This document shows positions 15,190 to 23,796 of a DNA stretch of 45,033 bases, piece by piece. The stretch's first letter is position 1. Each line of letters opens with the position of its first letter. The notes under the pieces were generated by a model. The model was not told where the DNA came from and did not search any database. It worked only from the letters and a program-made list of their open reading frames with translations. Source of the stretch: DASXTB01 sp036505615 (GTDB lineage: Bacteria; Acidobacteriota; UBA6911; JACQSX01); assembly GCA_036505615.1 (NCBI GenBank), contig DASXTB010000012.1:1-45033 (forward strand). The letters run 5' to 3'. Made by a program: the position numbers and the translations under genes.

Positions 15190-16565
15190 TTAAAGTTTGG
15201 CCTTATTGGACACTCCGTTTGAAGACACTTTTCCTGGCAGCGCAGTTCGCACTGCTGTGCGTGATAGTCCTTTTCGCGATTTTGGTCGGCCCAGAAACCT
15301 CGCTGGTCGGCTCCCTGAAGGCGAGTTCCGGCCTGATTCTGGTGCTTTTTGCGTGTCAGGGCTGTTTTTATGCGACCGGGTTGGACGAGCTGATTGTCAA
15401 TGCCGATTTGCGTCTCTTTTTGACCAAGACTTGCACTGCCCTGGGTTGGGGTCTGATTCTGGCGGGCGTGCTATTTTACCTTTTCCCACATCTTTCGCCG
15501 GGTAACGGAGAAGCCGCATTGGTAGCCTTCCTTTCCGCCGCGTTGGTCTCGCTGTTAAGGCCGCTGGTTCCGCTGCTGATGAGGGGCAGTGAGATCGTGG
15601 AGCAGTTCTTGATCGTGGGGACAGGAGAGCTGGCCGCGAGACTCTACTGGGAGCTGATGGAAATCAACAAGAATTTGGAGACCAAGGGACTCTGGTCACC
15701 ATCCAGCTTGGGTAGCGACAGATTGTGGCGTTCGGGAAGAACAGTCCGGTACAGCGAGTTGAAGGATCTGATTCTTAAGGACAGAATCTCGACCATCATC
15801 GTGGCAGAGCCCGATGTCGAAGATCGCGAGGAATTCTCCGCGATACTTCTTGAATGCAAGCTGCATGGCGTGGAGATTGAAGAGGCCAATCAATGTTACG
15901 AGCGGCTGCGCCACAAGGTATGGCTCAAGGGCCTTCGGCCCGAGTGGTTTATTTCGTCGGGCGGCTTCAGATTCTCAAAGTTTTATCACTGTGTGAAGCG
16001 GGTATTCGATGTCTTTTGCGCGTTCCTGGTAATCATTCTTGCCGCGCCGCTTATTGTGCTTATTGCCGTTGGCATTAAGCTCGGGTCGCCGGGCCCAATC
16101 CTATTCGGACAAGAGCGCGTAGGACAAGGAGGCAAACTCTTCACGCTCTACAAATTTCGTTCCATGCGCCAAGATGCGGAACGGGACACCGGACCCGTCT
16201 GGGCCCGAGAGGGTGACGGGAGGGTGACAGGCCTTGGAAAAATCCTGCGCAAGTTTCACCTGGATGAGATACCTCAAGTGTTGAACGTATTGCGAGGAGA
16301 ACTAAGCTTTGTGGGGCCACGGCCCGAAAGGCCATGCTTTGTGAATCTATTCAGGCAGAGCATACCGTACTACGACCTGCGCCATTACATCAAACCCGGC
16401 ATCACCGGCTGGGCGCAGGTCAGCCACGGCTACGCGTCTTCTATAGAGGACTCATACGAAAAGCTGCAGTATGACCTTTACTACATCAAACACCTGTCCC
16501 TCCGGCTGGATTTGACCATATTGCTGAAAACGCTGAAGCCCGAGCTCCTCAGCAGCGGAAGGTAG
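15186..16565 (+). CDS. polyprenyl-phosphate sugar phosphotransferase (EPS priming enzyme)
   Basis: The 459-residue protein overlaps the kinase gene by 4 bp. Four N-terminal TM helices (about residues 10-140) and a Rossmann-like nucleotide-sensing region precede the catalytic bacterial sugar transferase domain: KRVFDVFCAFLVI, then GPILFGQERVGQGG, YKFRSM, RKFHLDEIPQVLNVLRGELSFVGPRPERP, PGITGWAQV and DLYYIKHLS. It transfers a sugar-1-phosphate from a nucleotide sugar to undecaprenyl phosphate at the inner membrane, starting each repeat unit. The donor sugar cannot be read from sequence. Confidence 0.93.
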   Translation: MIKVWPYWTLRLKTLFLAAQFALLCVIVLFAILVGPETSLVGSLKASSGLILVLFACQGCFYATGLDELIVNADLRLFLTKTCTALGWGLILAGVLFYLFPHLSPGNGEAALVAFLSAALVSLLRPLVPLLMRGSEIVEQFLIVGTGELAARLYWELMEINKNLETKGLWSPSSLGSDRLWRSGRTVRYSELKDLILKDRISTIIVAEPDVEDREEFSAILLECKLHGVEIEEANQCYERLRHKVWLKGLRPEWFISSGGFRFSKFYHCVKRVFDVFCAFLVIILAAPLIVLIAVGIKLGSPGPILFGQERVGQGGKLFTLYKFRSMRQDAERDTGPVWAREGDGRVTGLGKILRKFHLDEIPQVLNVLRGELSFVGPRPERPCFVNLFRQSIPYYDLRHYIKPGITGWAQVSHGYASSIEDSYEKLQYDLYYIKHLSLRLDLTILLKTLKPELLSSGR

Positions 16566-16569
16566 GTTG

Positions 16570-17622
16570 GTGACTAAAGCTATGCTCCGAATTATAGGAA
16601 TAGGAGGCGGAACGGGATTGGCCGTTACGCTGTCGGGTCTAAAGAAACTGGCACAGAATTCCGATCTTGACCCGCAGTTTACCCGCGTGGGTATCTCAGC
16701 GGTCGTTTCTGTTGCAGACAACGGCGGATCGAGCGGCTTGCTTCGGGACAATCTCGGAATTCCCGCGGTGGGAGACTTGCGAAACTGTGTCATCGCCCTG
16801 TGCGCGGATAATCCCCTGCTCGCAAATTTGTTTCGGCATCGTTTTTCCCGGGATACCGCGCTGCAGGGACACTCTCTGGGAAATCTGATACTGGCAGCCC
16901 TGTGCCAGCAGTCAGGAAGTTTGGGACAGGCAATAAAACGGGCCAGTCGCCTTCTCCATGCAAAGGGCTCAATTTTCCCGGTAACGGAGACCCTGGTGAC
17001 GCTTTGTGCGGAATTCGAAAATGGGACAGTCGCTCGCGGCGAAGTACAGATTCCGGCTGCGAGACGGAAAATAAAGAGGGTATGGTTGGAACCTGAAGAT
17101 GCTCCACCGTTCCCGGCGGCGTTGCGGGCCATTGCGCGTGCCGATGTACTGGTGCTAGGACCGGGGAGCCTCTATACCAGCGTCGTGCCGAACTTGCTTG
17201 TACCCGGCGTCGTCCAGGCTATTCAAGCGTCGAATGCGTTGAAGGTATTCGTCTGTAATCTCATGACCGAGCCAGGTGAAACAGAGAACTTTAGCGCAGG
17301 CGATCATTTGCGCGTTCTTGAAACCTATCTGGGCCGAAAGCCGGTGGATGTCTGCATATTGAACTCAACCCCGCTTCCTCCCGACCTGGTCAGCAGTTAT
17401 CTGAACGGCGGATCGGAACCTGTGGCGTGGAAGAAGGATGATTTTGCGGGGATGGGAATTACGCCTGTCGTCGCCGATCTGGCAGCGCGCGTTGACGGCG
17501 TGATCCGGCATGATCCGGTAAGACTGGCGAGATCGATTCTTTCGGCAGCATGTGATGTAGTGCCGGCCCGCCGGCTGAAAACAGCTTTGGAACGCAGTGA
17601 GGCTCTGGCAGCAAATGGCTGA
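16570..17622 (+). CDS. YvcK/CofD-family protein (gluconeogenesis factor-like)
   Basis: GTG 16570 is 5-8 nt after a GGAAGGTAGG site; TTG 16567 and ATG 16582 are alternatives. The fold signature is clear: IIGIGGGTGLA, SVADNGGSSGLLR, GDLRNCVIAL, HSLGNLILAAL, VLGPGSLYTSVVPNLLVPGV and NLMTEPGET. YvcK proteins bind UDP-sugars and influence cell envelope growth; the related CofD is a phospholactate transferase. The location between the priming transferase and a glycosyltransferase, with coupled translation to the latter, suggests a role in sugar-nucleotide sensing for polymer production. That role is inference. Length is normal for YvcK. Confidence 0.88.
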   Translation: MTKAMLRIIGIGGGTGLAVTLSGLKKLAQNSDLDPQFTRVGISAVVSVADNGGSSGLLRDNLGIPAVGDLRNCVIALCADNPLLANLFRHRFSRDTALQGHSLGNLILAALCQQSGSLGQAIKRASRLLHAKGSIFPVTETLVTLCAEFENGTVARGEVQIPAARRKIKRVWLEPEDAPPFPAALRAIARADVLVLGPGSLYTSVVPNLLVPGVVQAIQASNALKVFVCNLMTEPGETENFSAGDHLRVLETYLGRKPVDVCILNSTPLPPDLVSSYLNGGSEPVAWKKDDFAGMGITPVVADLAARVDGVIRHDPVRLARSILSAACDVVPARRLKTALERSEALAANG

Positions 17623-18682
17623 ACCAATCTTTTGGACATCCTTTGTCTTTATCGCTTACATCTACTTCGGCTATCCGGTCTTGTTGATTCTATGGCGGCG
17701 GTTGGCACGGCGAACTGTGCGCAAGGCGTATTGGGAACCTTCCGTGAGCCTGGTGATCGCCGCACATAACGAACGAGATAACATAGAAAGAAAGATCGCA
17801 AACTGCCTGGACTCGGATTATCCCAGAGACAGGATGCAGATCATTGTTTCCCTCGATGCTCCTACCGATGGCACAGAAAGCCTGGCTCAACGGTATGCTA
17901 ATCGCCGGGAAGTAGAGATCATTTACTCTCGCCTGCGCAAAGGGAAAGTCGCCGCCATAAACGCCGCCGTGAAGAAAGCAGAGGGCCAGATCCTGGTTTT
18001 CGGCGACGCCAGGCAACGACTTGACACGAACGCGATCAGGGAGCTGGTAGCCAATTTTCAAGACAGTTCAGTAGGGGCTGTGACGGGGGAGTTGATCTTG
18101 CTCGACGAAAACGGAAAGGAAGCCAACGATGGCATTGGCGTTTATTGGCGTTATGAAAAGTGGCTCCGTGCCATGGAGGTTGAAATTCATTCGATGATCG
18201 GCGCCACCGGCGCTATTTATGCCATTCGTCGCGAGCTGTTCAAAGAACTGCCGGAGGATACCATTCTTGACGATGTTGCCATCCCTTTGCGCGCGCTGCT
18301 TGCGGGCAAGCGCACTATTTTCGATCCGGCAGCTCGCGCTTATGACGTCGAGTGTACTCCGGAGATGGAGTATCGAAGGAAGGTCAGGACTCTTATGGGG
18401 AATTATCAGCTTCTAGCCCAAATGCCCGAACTGCTGCTCCCGTCCAGAAATCCTCTTTTCATGCAGTTTCTGTCACACAAGGTGGGTAGATTGTTTGTGC
18501 CATACTTTCTGGCCGCACTTTTCTTGGCAAATCTGTTCCTTCTGAGCGGTTTTTATCTGGTCTTCTTTGTCCTTCAAATCACCTGGTACTTTCTGGCATG
18601 CGTGGGAAGCATTGTCTCCAGCCAGAGCCACAGGCACATGCCTCATGCCTTGGCAGTTGGAACCAGCGAAAAGCGGGCGTGA
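17615..18682 (+). CDS. GT2 family glycosyltransferase, C-terminus apparently truncated
   Basis: ATG 17615 overlaps the YvcK stop by 8 bp, giving 355 residues. An N-terminal TM helix precedes a GT-A domain: SVSLVIAAHNERDNIERKI, RKGKVAAINAA, GDAR metal site (D131), GATGAIYAIRRELF, and the acceptor region with ILDDVAIPLRAL (D219, D220). Two C-terminal TM helices follow (about 300-335). Membrane GT2 enzymes of this kind normally continue with a segment like PYxFVLMNWAAxxGLxxFLRG-W. Here the chain ends instead in VSSQSHRHMPHALAVGTSEKRA. The expected segment occurs as a separate 54-residue ORF at 21265. Confidence 0.9.
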   Translation: MAEPIFWTSFVFIAYIYFGYPVLLILWRRLARRTVRKAYWEPSVSLVIAAHNERDNIERKIANCLDSDYPRDRMQIIVSLDAPTDGTESLAQRYANRREVEIIYSRLRKGKVAAINAAVKKAEGQILVFGDARQRLDTNAIRELVANFQDSSVGAVTGELILLDENGKEANDGIGVYWRYEKWLRAMEVEIHSMIGATGAIYAIRRELFKELPEDTILDDVAIPLRALLAGKRTIFDPAARAYDVECTPEMEYRRKVRTLMGNYQLLAQMPELLLPSRNPLFMQFLSHKVGRLFVPYFLAALFLANLFLLSGFYLVFFVLQITWYFLACVGSIVSSQSHRHMPHALAVGTSEKRA

Positions 18683-19923
18683 GGCAAAGATCCTTCAATG
18701 CTTTCACCCGTCGGGGAATGGCCGTGCAATGGAACTCAGCAGATCGGGCAGCGGTTAATGACAAGCCCTCTCCCGCTTGTGAATTCACTGTCGAAGCTGT
18801 CTCGGATTTCCAGTCTTTCCTTCGCCTTCAGCCCGTTTGGAACGGGTTGGTGGAAGAGATCGGAATAGCTCATCCATTTCTGAGCCACGACTGGGTACGA
18901 ACGTGGTGGGAATCCTTTGGCGCCGGGAAAGAACTCCACATTCTGGCGGTGAAGCAGGGCGAAGAAATCATCGCCATTGCTCCTTTAATGGCGAGCCGCG
19001 GGAGCATGTACGGCTTGCCAATGCGCCGCTTGGAATTTATCTATAACGCCCACACCCCTCAGGCCGATTTCATAATCGGACGCTGGTCCAAGGAGGCCTA
19101 CGGCGCCATTTGGAATTACATTGTCACCCGGCAAGAGTCGTGGGACGTGCTGCAATTATGCCAATTAGCTGCGGGTTCTGAAACCCTGGAGGAACTGCCG
19201 CGGTTGGCGGCAAGCGACGGTTTTCTCATCGGCCTTTGGCGTTCCGGCAATTCGCCTTATCTGCCTCTGCGAGGGACGTGGGAAAAGTATTTTGCGGAGC
19301 TGGACAGCAAACATCGCTCGAACCTGCGCAATAGATTGAAACGCTTCAGCCGGCTGGGAAAAGTAGAAATGGAAGTGATTCCCGGCGGTCCGCAGGCGCC
19401 GACCGCTCTGGAAGACGGCCTTCGAATTGAGGCAGCCGCATGGAAGGGGAAGCGAGGGACCGCCATTCGTTGTCAGCCGGAAGTCCGTCTTTTTTACGGA
19501 AGACTTTTGGAGCGGGCAGCGACGCGCGGTTGGCTGCGCTTCCATTTTCTTACCGTCAATGGATGCAGGGTGGCATTTGATTATTCGCTTTGCTTCAAAA
19601 ACAACCTCTACCTGTTAAAGCCAGGCTACGACCCGAGCTACGCTCCCTATTCCCCTTATAACTTGCTTCTGTCCATGGTCCTGCACGACGCCTTCGCCGA
19701 GGGCCTGGGAGAGTACCATTTTCTGGGGCTGGAGGATCCTTGGAAACTTGAGTGGACTGCGCAGACCAGACCGCATTACTGGTTGACTATTTTCCCCAAT
19801 CGCCTTCGCGCCCGGCTGCTACATTTTGCCAAGTTCCGCGTGATTCCCCGGCTGGCCCGCCACAAAGCTTATCGCGGCCTGCGTGATGCCATACTGGTGT
19901 CTGGAAGAAGGACGCGACGTTGA
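18679..19923 (+). CDS. FemAB/BioF2-like acyltransferase 1
   Basis: GTG 18679 overlaps the GT2 stop (GTGA); ATG 18718 is an alternative. The about 414-residue protein carries the GNAT-like acyltransferase domain of the FemAB/BioF2 type: PFLSHDWVRTWWESFGAGKELHILAV, IIAIAPLM, the central KHRSNLRNRLKRFSRLG with HFLTVNGCRVAFDYSLCF, and LLLSMVLHDAFAEGLGEYHFLGLEDPWKLEW. Relatives in EPS loci are thought to attach acyl or aminoacyl groups to amino sugars. A paralogue is at 21414. Its neighbour encodes a DegT-type aminotransferase-like protein, which could supply an amino sugar acceptor (inference). Confidence 0.82.
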   Translation: MRQRSFNAFTRRGMAVQWNSADRAAVNDKPSPACEFTVEAVSDFQSFLRLQPVWNGLVEEIGIAHPFLSHDWVRTWWESFGAGKELHILAVKQGEEIIAIAPLMASRGSMYGLPMRRLEFIYNAHTPQADFIIGRWSKEAYGAIWNYIVTRQESWDVLQLCQLAAGSETLEELPRLAASDGFLIGLWRSGNSPYLPLRGTWEKYFAELDSKHRSNLRNRLKRFSRLGKVEMEVIPGGPQAPTALEDGLRIEAAAWKGKRGTAIRCQPEVRLFYGRLLERAATRGWLRFHFLTVNGCRVAFDYSLCFKNNLYLLKPGYDPSYAPYSPYNLLLSMVLHDAFAEGLGEYHFLGLEDPWKLEWTAQTRPHYWLTIFPNRLRARLLHFAKFRVIPRLARHKAYRGLRDAILVSGRRTRR

Positions 19924-19958
19924 GCAGAAATAATTCCCAGCAGCAAACAGGAAACAGA

Positions 19959-21098
19959 ATGTACGTTCCCGCTTGGCCTGTTTTGAGCCCTAGTTGTTTT
20001 TTTGAGGCTTCCCGCGACAGCCTCCCCTATCCACTGAACTCTCCCCATCAGACTTATTCTTATGTAGCGCGTAATTTGATCTATCACCTCTTTCGGGCCC
20101 TGCATTTTCGTGAGGGCGAAAGCGTGCTTGTACCGAATTACCATCATGGCAATGAAGTGAGAGCCATCCGGTCGTCTGGGGCGCGTATCCACTTTTACCG
20201 CATTAATCGCGACCTGGAGCCTGACCTGGAAGAGCTGAATCGTCTGTGTAAATCGACGCCGGGCCTGCGCGCTCTTTTTGTGATCCACTACCTGGGTTGG
20301 CCCCAACCGATCAGGGAAATCAGGGCCATCTGTCGAGAGTGCGGAATAATCTTAATCGAAGATTGCGCCATTTCACTCTTTAGCAAGACGCAAGGAGAAC
20401 CTCTGGGGTCGTTCGGCGACTACGCCATTTTTTGTCTCTACAAGACACTGCCTCTTCCCAACGGTGGACTGCTGGTGCAGAGCAGCGATGTTTTAGAAGA
20501 CTTGGCTCGACTGAATATGAAAAGCGCGTCCGTTGCATCCGTTGCCGGCAGGACCTCCGATCTGGCTTTGGCATGGATTAGGAGCCGGTCCGATTTCTTT
20601 GGAGGCGCATTGTGCGCGCTTAAGAGACTAGCCGGCCAGACTCTCTCGGGAGCTGGCGTGAAGCGAGTGCCGGTCGGAGACACAGGTTTCGATCTCGCAA
20701 ATGTCAATGTTGCCATATCCTCCGTGTGTCATAGCCTGCTGAAACGGTTTGATTACGAAAGAGTCTGGCTGAAACGAAGAGAAAATTTTCTACTGTTGGA
20801 GGAAAAACTTCAGGGCCGGGCAACGCTGCTGCGCAAAGAACTCGGAGAAGACGTTTGTCCCCTCTTCTTCCCCATTCTCGTGCCCGATAAGCCATCGGCG
20901 GCACAGGCTTTATGGCAGCGGGGTATCGAAGCGGTGCAGTTTTGGAATCATGGGGACCCGGAGGCGAAGGGAAAAAATTCCTCCGATGCCCAGTTTCTCC
21001 GGGACCACGTCCTTGAACTTCCGATTCACCAGGATGTAACACCTCGCCAAGTAGGCTACATGGCAGACCAGGTTCTGCGCTTGAAGCTTCATTTCTAG
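19959..21098 (+). CDS. DegT/DnrJ/EryC1/StrS-family PLP-dependent protein
   Basis: ATG 19959 has an AGGAAAC site; TTG 19920 overlapping the previous stop is an alternative. The about 379-residue protein has fold type I features: SVLVPNYHHGNEVRAIRSSGA, ALFVIHYLGWPQPI, the cofactor Asp in LIEDCAISLF, and a candidate Schiff-base Lys 162 in FCLYKTLPLPNGG, where the family usually has (S)xxKxL. Members aminate keto-sugars on nucleotide carriers. The motif around the Lys is atypical, so activity on another substrate is possible. It ends operon 1. Confidence 0.8.
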   Translation: MYVPAWPVLSPSCFFEASRDSLPYPLNSPHQTYSYVARNLIYHLFRALHFREGESVLVPNYHHGNEVRAIRSSGARIHFYRINRDLEPDLEELNRLCKSTPGLRALFVIHYLGWPQPIREIRAICRECGIILIEDCAISLFSKTQGEPLGSFGDYAIFCLYKTLPLPNGGLLVQSSDVLEDLARLNMKSASVASVAGRTSDLALAWIRSRSDFFGGALCALKRLAGQTLSGAGVKRVPVGDTGFDLANVNVAISSVCHSLLKRFDYERVWLKRRENFLLLEEKLQGRATLLRKELGEDVCPLFFPILVPDKPSAAQALWQRGIEAVQFWNHGDPEAKGKNSSDAQFLRDHVLELPIHQDVTPRQVGYMADQVLRLKLHF

Positions 21099-21219
21099 GG
21101 GGAATCGCTATTCCACTAGTTCCCTTCCCGTTCCCATTTGACCTAAGCATAACATCCACCTCGTCACGCAAGTTATTGTAACACAGTAGTTTATCGTCTT
21201 CGCCTGGGGCCAAAAACTT

Positions 21220-21235
21220 TGGCATGCCTCTTGCT
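21220..21235 (+). promoter_or_regulatory. sigma-54 (-24/-12) promoter of EPS operon 2
   Basis: TGGCATGCCTCTTGCT has the invariant GG and GC 10 bp apart and shares TGGCAT and TTGCT exactly with the site at 11061. The predicted start near 21246 lies just before the AGGAGG at 21251-21256 that serves the 54-residue ORF. Confidence 0.82.
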
Positions 21236-21264
21236 GATTACTGGGCGGCGAGGAGGATTGAAAT

Positions 21265-21429
21265 ATGAAACGGGCTTTGCTCATTCCTTACACCTTCGTC
21301 CTGATGAACTGGGCGGCCGTAGCAGGGCTGTACCATTTCCTACGGGGACACAAGGACATTTGGAAAACTTACCGAGTCTCTTCGCTTAGTCCGAAAGAGA
21401 ATCTCGCGCCTCAATGGGGCCGCAGATAG
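21265..21429 (+). CDS. 54-residue membrane protein resembling the C-terminal segment of GT2 glycosyltransferases
   Basis: ATG 21265 follows a perfect AGGAGG (spacing 8) and a sigma-54 promoter, so it is expressed as its own gene. The sequence starts MKRALLIPYTFVLMNWAAVA, followed by GLYHFLRGHKDIW. It has one TM helix (about residues 5-27) and a basic polar tail. Membrane-bound GT2 enzymes end in a segment of exactly this pattern, which the GT2 encoded at 17615 lacks. Either it is a detached C-terminal piece that works in trans, or a relic of a lost second GT2 gene whose promoter region is still used. Its stop overlaps the next ORF start. Confidence 0.72.
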   Translation: MKRALLIPYTFVLMNWAAVAGLYHFLRGHKDIWKTYRVSSLSPKENLAPQWGRR

Positions 21430-22670
21430 CCTCCGGTTGCCTTTTCCTGAAATTAAACGAGCTGCCGGAGCGGGCAGTGACCGTCCCAAGCATGGTCGAA
21501 AAGATAGAAGATCTGGCGCAATTTGAAAATCTGAGGGAAGAGTGGAACCAGTCCCTTAAGGCTAGTACGTCCGACGGCCTCTTTTTAACCTGGGAATGGC
21601 TCTACACCTGGTGGAAACACCTGTCGGAAAAGCGCCGGCTCTTCATCCTGTTGGTGCGCTCTCAGGGGGAACTCGACGCCATCGCTCCGCTGGCGCTTCA
21701 ACCCCCTCAACCGGCTCGTTTGCTGCCTTTTCGTTCCCTGCAGTTTCTCGGTACGGGAAGTGTCGGCTCCGATTATTTGGACCTGATTGTAAGGCAGGGG
21801 AAAGAACACGACGCCTTGCGAACTTTGGCCCAGTATCTGACGCGCGAAAAGCTCATGATTGAACTTGCGCAAGTGAGCGAAAATTCGCGGGCTGATTCAA
21901 AGCTCGTATGGCGCCTCAAGGAGCAAGGCTGGAGCGTTTTTGAAAGAAAAACTTATCTCTGTCCCTTTATAAAGTTGTCCGGCCATTCTTGGCAATCCTA
22001 TCTGGCAAGCCTTGGCCCCGCTCACCGCTACAACTTCAACAGGAGGCTCAGGAACCTGATTCGACAATTCGATGTGCGCTTCGACCAGGTACGTTCAGAA
22101 GAGGAATTGAGCAGCGGATTGGCCTCGCTGGTCGCTCTACACAACATGCGTTGGTGCGAGCGTGGAGGCTCGAACGCTTTCCATTCTCCAGCTCTCCGTG
22201 CCTTCCATGAAGAGTTCTCCAGGTTAGCCTTGCGGTGCGGTTGGCTGAGGCTGTTCATCCTCTGGCTCGACGGAAAACCTGCGGCATCGGTCTATGGTTT
22301 TCGATATGGCCGGAGCTTTCTTTTTTATCAATCCGCTTTCCATCCGGCCTACAGCAAGCTGAGTGTAGGGCTGATTGCTCTGGGATTGTCCATAAAGAGC
22401 GCAGTCGAAGAAGGAGCCGAAGAGTATGACCTCCTTCACGGTGACGAGCAGTACAAATTCCACTGGGCACGGGAAGCGCGGGAATTGGTAGGACAGGAAC
22501 TATATCCGCCGGGTGCGCGTGGATTGCTTTACAAACGCACGCTGGCATTACGCCGAACTTCAAAAAAAATTGTGCGAAGCGTACTTGTTCCTGCAGTCGG
22601 GGGCCAAGATGACCGATTACAAGTTAAGTTTGAAATTCTGAAAGGAGAGAACCGTGCGTCGTCTCATTAA
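21414..22670 (+). CDS. FemAB/BioF2-like acyltransferase 2
   Basis: ATG 21414 overlaps the small ORF by 16 bp; GTG 21477 with GGAG upstream or ATG 21492 are possible later starts. From ATG 21414 the product has 418 residues with the same layout as the protein encoded at 18679: LFLTWEWLYTWWKHLSEKRRLFILLV, AIAPLAL, AHRYNFNRRLRNLIRQF, LFILWLDGKPAASVYGFRYGRSFLFYQSAF and a DLLHGDEQYKFHW end. The KFHW motif is typical of the Acetyltransf_6 (BioF2-like) domain. The two paralogues differ strongly in sequence, so they probably recognise different acceptors or donors. Confidence 0.82.
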   Translation: MGPQIASGCLFLKLNELPERAVTVPSMVEKIEDLAQFENLREEWNQSLKASTSDGLFLTWEWLYTWWKHLSEKRRLFILLVRSQGELDAIAPLALQPPQPARLLPFRSLQFLGTGSVGSDYLDLIVRQGKEHDALRTLAQYLTREKLMIELAQVSENSRADSKLVWRLKEQGWSVFERKTYLCPFIKLSGHSWQSYLASLGPAHRYNFNRRLRNLIRQFDVRFDQVRSEEELSSGLASLVALHNMRWCERGGSNAFHSPALRAFHEEFSRLALRCGWLRLFILWLDGKPAASVYGFRYGRSFLFYQSAFHPAYSKLSVGLIALGLSIKSAVEEGAEEYDLLHGDEQYKFHWAREARELVGQELYPPGARGLLYKRTLALRRTSKKIVRSVLVPAVGGQDDRLQVKFEILKGENRASSH

Positions 22671-23787
22671 GACAGGAATTGCTTGCGCACTGGGTGGCAC
22701 CGGTGCCGACGGGCTTATACGTTCGCTGGCGGCTGCTAGAAACATGCCGCTGGTTATCTGCTACCACAGAGTAGTGCAGGATGTGCGCGCCTACGGCAAC
22801 TCCATTCCGGCCATGATGACCAGCCGTCAAACGCTGGAGCGGCAGCTTGACTGGGTGGAACGTCGTTTTCGAATCATTTCTTTGGACGAATTGGGAGCTC
22901 GTCTAGAGGAGCGCGAGCAATTCAACGAACCTCTGGCAGCCATCACTTTCGATGACGGCTACAGCGATATCTATTACAACGCCTTTCCTCTTTTGCAAAG
23001 AAGGGGGATCCCCGCAGCAGTTTTTGTGGTAACCGATCTGGTCAGTACTCCGGAAATTCAACTTCACGACAAGCTCTACCTCTTGCTGCTGCAAGCATTC
23101 TCGCAATCCAGCTCCGCCGCACACGAGTTATTTAAACTCCTGCTCCAGCGAGGCATTCGCCTTCCGGCTCTGGAAAGTCTGAAAAACGGTCGCTCCGACC
23201 CGCTGGCAGCCACAAAAATGCTCCTCAGTAGTCTTCCCCAGGCAAGAATTCGCGATGTCATTCAAACGCTGGAGGCAAGAATCGAGATCGCAGAGAGCGC
23301 GTTGGAAGGATTGCAGCCGCTTACCTGGGAAATGCTCGCGGAGATGAATCAAGAGGGCATGATCATAGGTTCGCATACCAAGAGCCACACTCTGCTGCCC
23401 AATGAAAGCTTCCAAAAGGTGATCAATGAGGTTGTGGGCTCCCGGCAGGAACTGGGAAGGAGGCTTGGAATTAAGGTCAACCACTTCGCCTATCCGGACG
23501 GGAGGTTTAATGCTGCTACCGTCAGAGCTGTGGCGGCGGCGTATCGATACGCATACACGACGTGCCGCCATCAAGATACTGATTATCCTCTGTCCACGAT
23601 ACCACGCAGGCACTTCTGGGAAAATTCGTGTCTGGACGCGCTGGGCCGCTTCTCGCCGGCCATGATGAGTTGTCAAGTCAATGGGGTTTTTGACTGGATG
23701 GGTAGTTGCAGGCAAGACCACAATCTGAACGCTCGCCGACACCAGCCGCAGACATGGTTAAGCTATGAAGCCTCTGAGGATTGCTAA
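22654..23787 (+). CDS. polysaccharide deacetylase (CE4 family)
   Basis: GTG 22654 lies behind GGAGAG and inside the end of the previous gene. The 377-residue protein has the NodB homology domain: AITFDDGYSD (catalytic D100, metal D101), SHTKSH with metal ligands H241 and H245, and NHFAYPDGRFN. An insertion of about 110 residues lies between the first two motifs, as in the longer exosortase-linked deacetylases. It removes acetyl groups from N-acetylated sugars, here probably the EPS. A short N-terminal hydrophobic part is weak as a signal; localisation is uncertain. Confidence 0.9.
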   Translation: MRRLIKTGIACALGGTGADGLIRSLAAARNMPLVICYHRVVQDVRAYGNSIPAMMTSRQTLERQLDWVERRFRIISLDELGARLEEREQFNEPLAAITFDDGYSDIYYNAFPLLQRRGIPAAVFVVTDLVSTPEIQLHDKLYLLLLQAFSQSSSAAHELFKLLLQRGIRLPALESLKNGRSDPLAATKMLLSSLPQARIRDVIQTLEARIEIAESALEGLQPLTWEMLAEMNQEGMIIGSHTKSHTLLPNESFQKVINEVVGSRQELGRRLGIKVNHFAYPDGRFNAATVRAVAAAYRYAYTTCRHQDTDYPLSTIPRRHFWENSCLDALGRFSPAMMSCQVNGVFDWMGSCRQDHNLNARRHQPQTWLSYEASEDC

Positions 23788-23796
23788 CAAGGAAAT

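Noticed and set aside
21099..21219. Terminator between the two EPS operons
   Set aside because: Only a 5-bp stem (ggaat-cgct-attcc) without a T-run is visible, so read-through from operon 1 into operon 2 remains possible.
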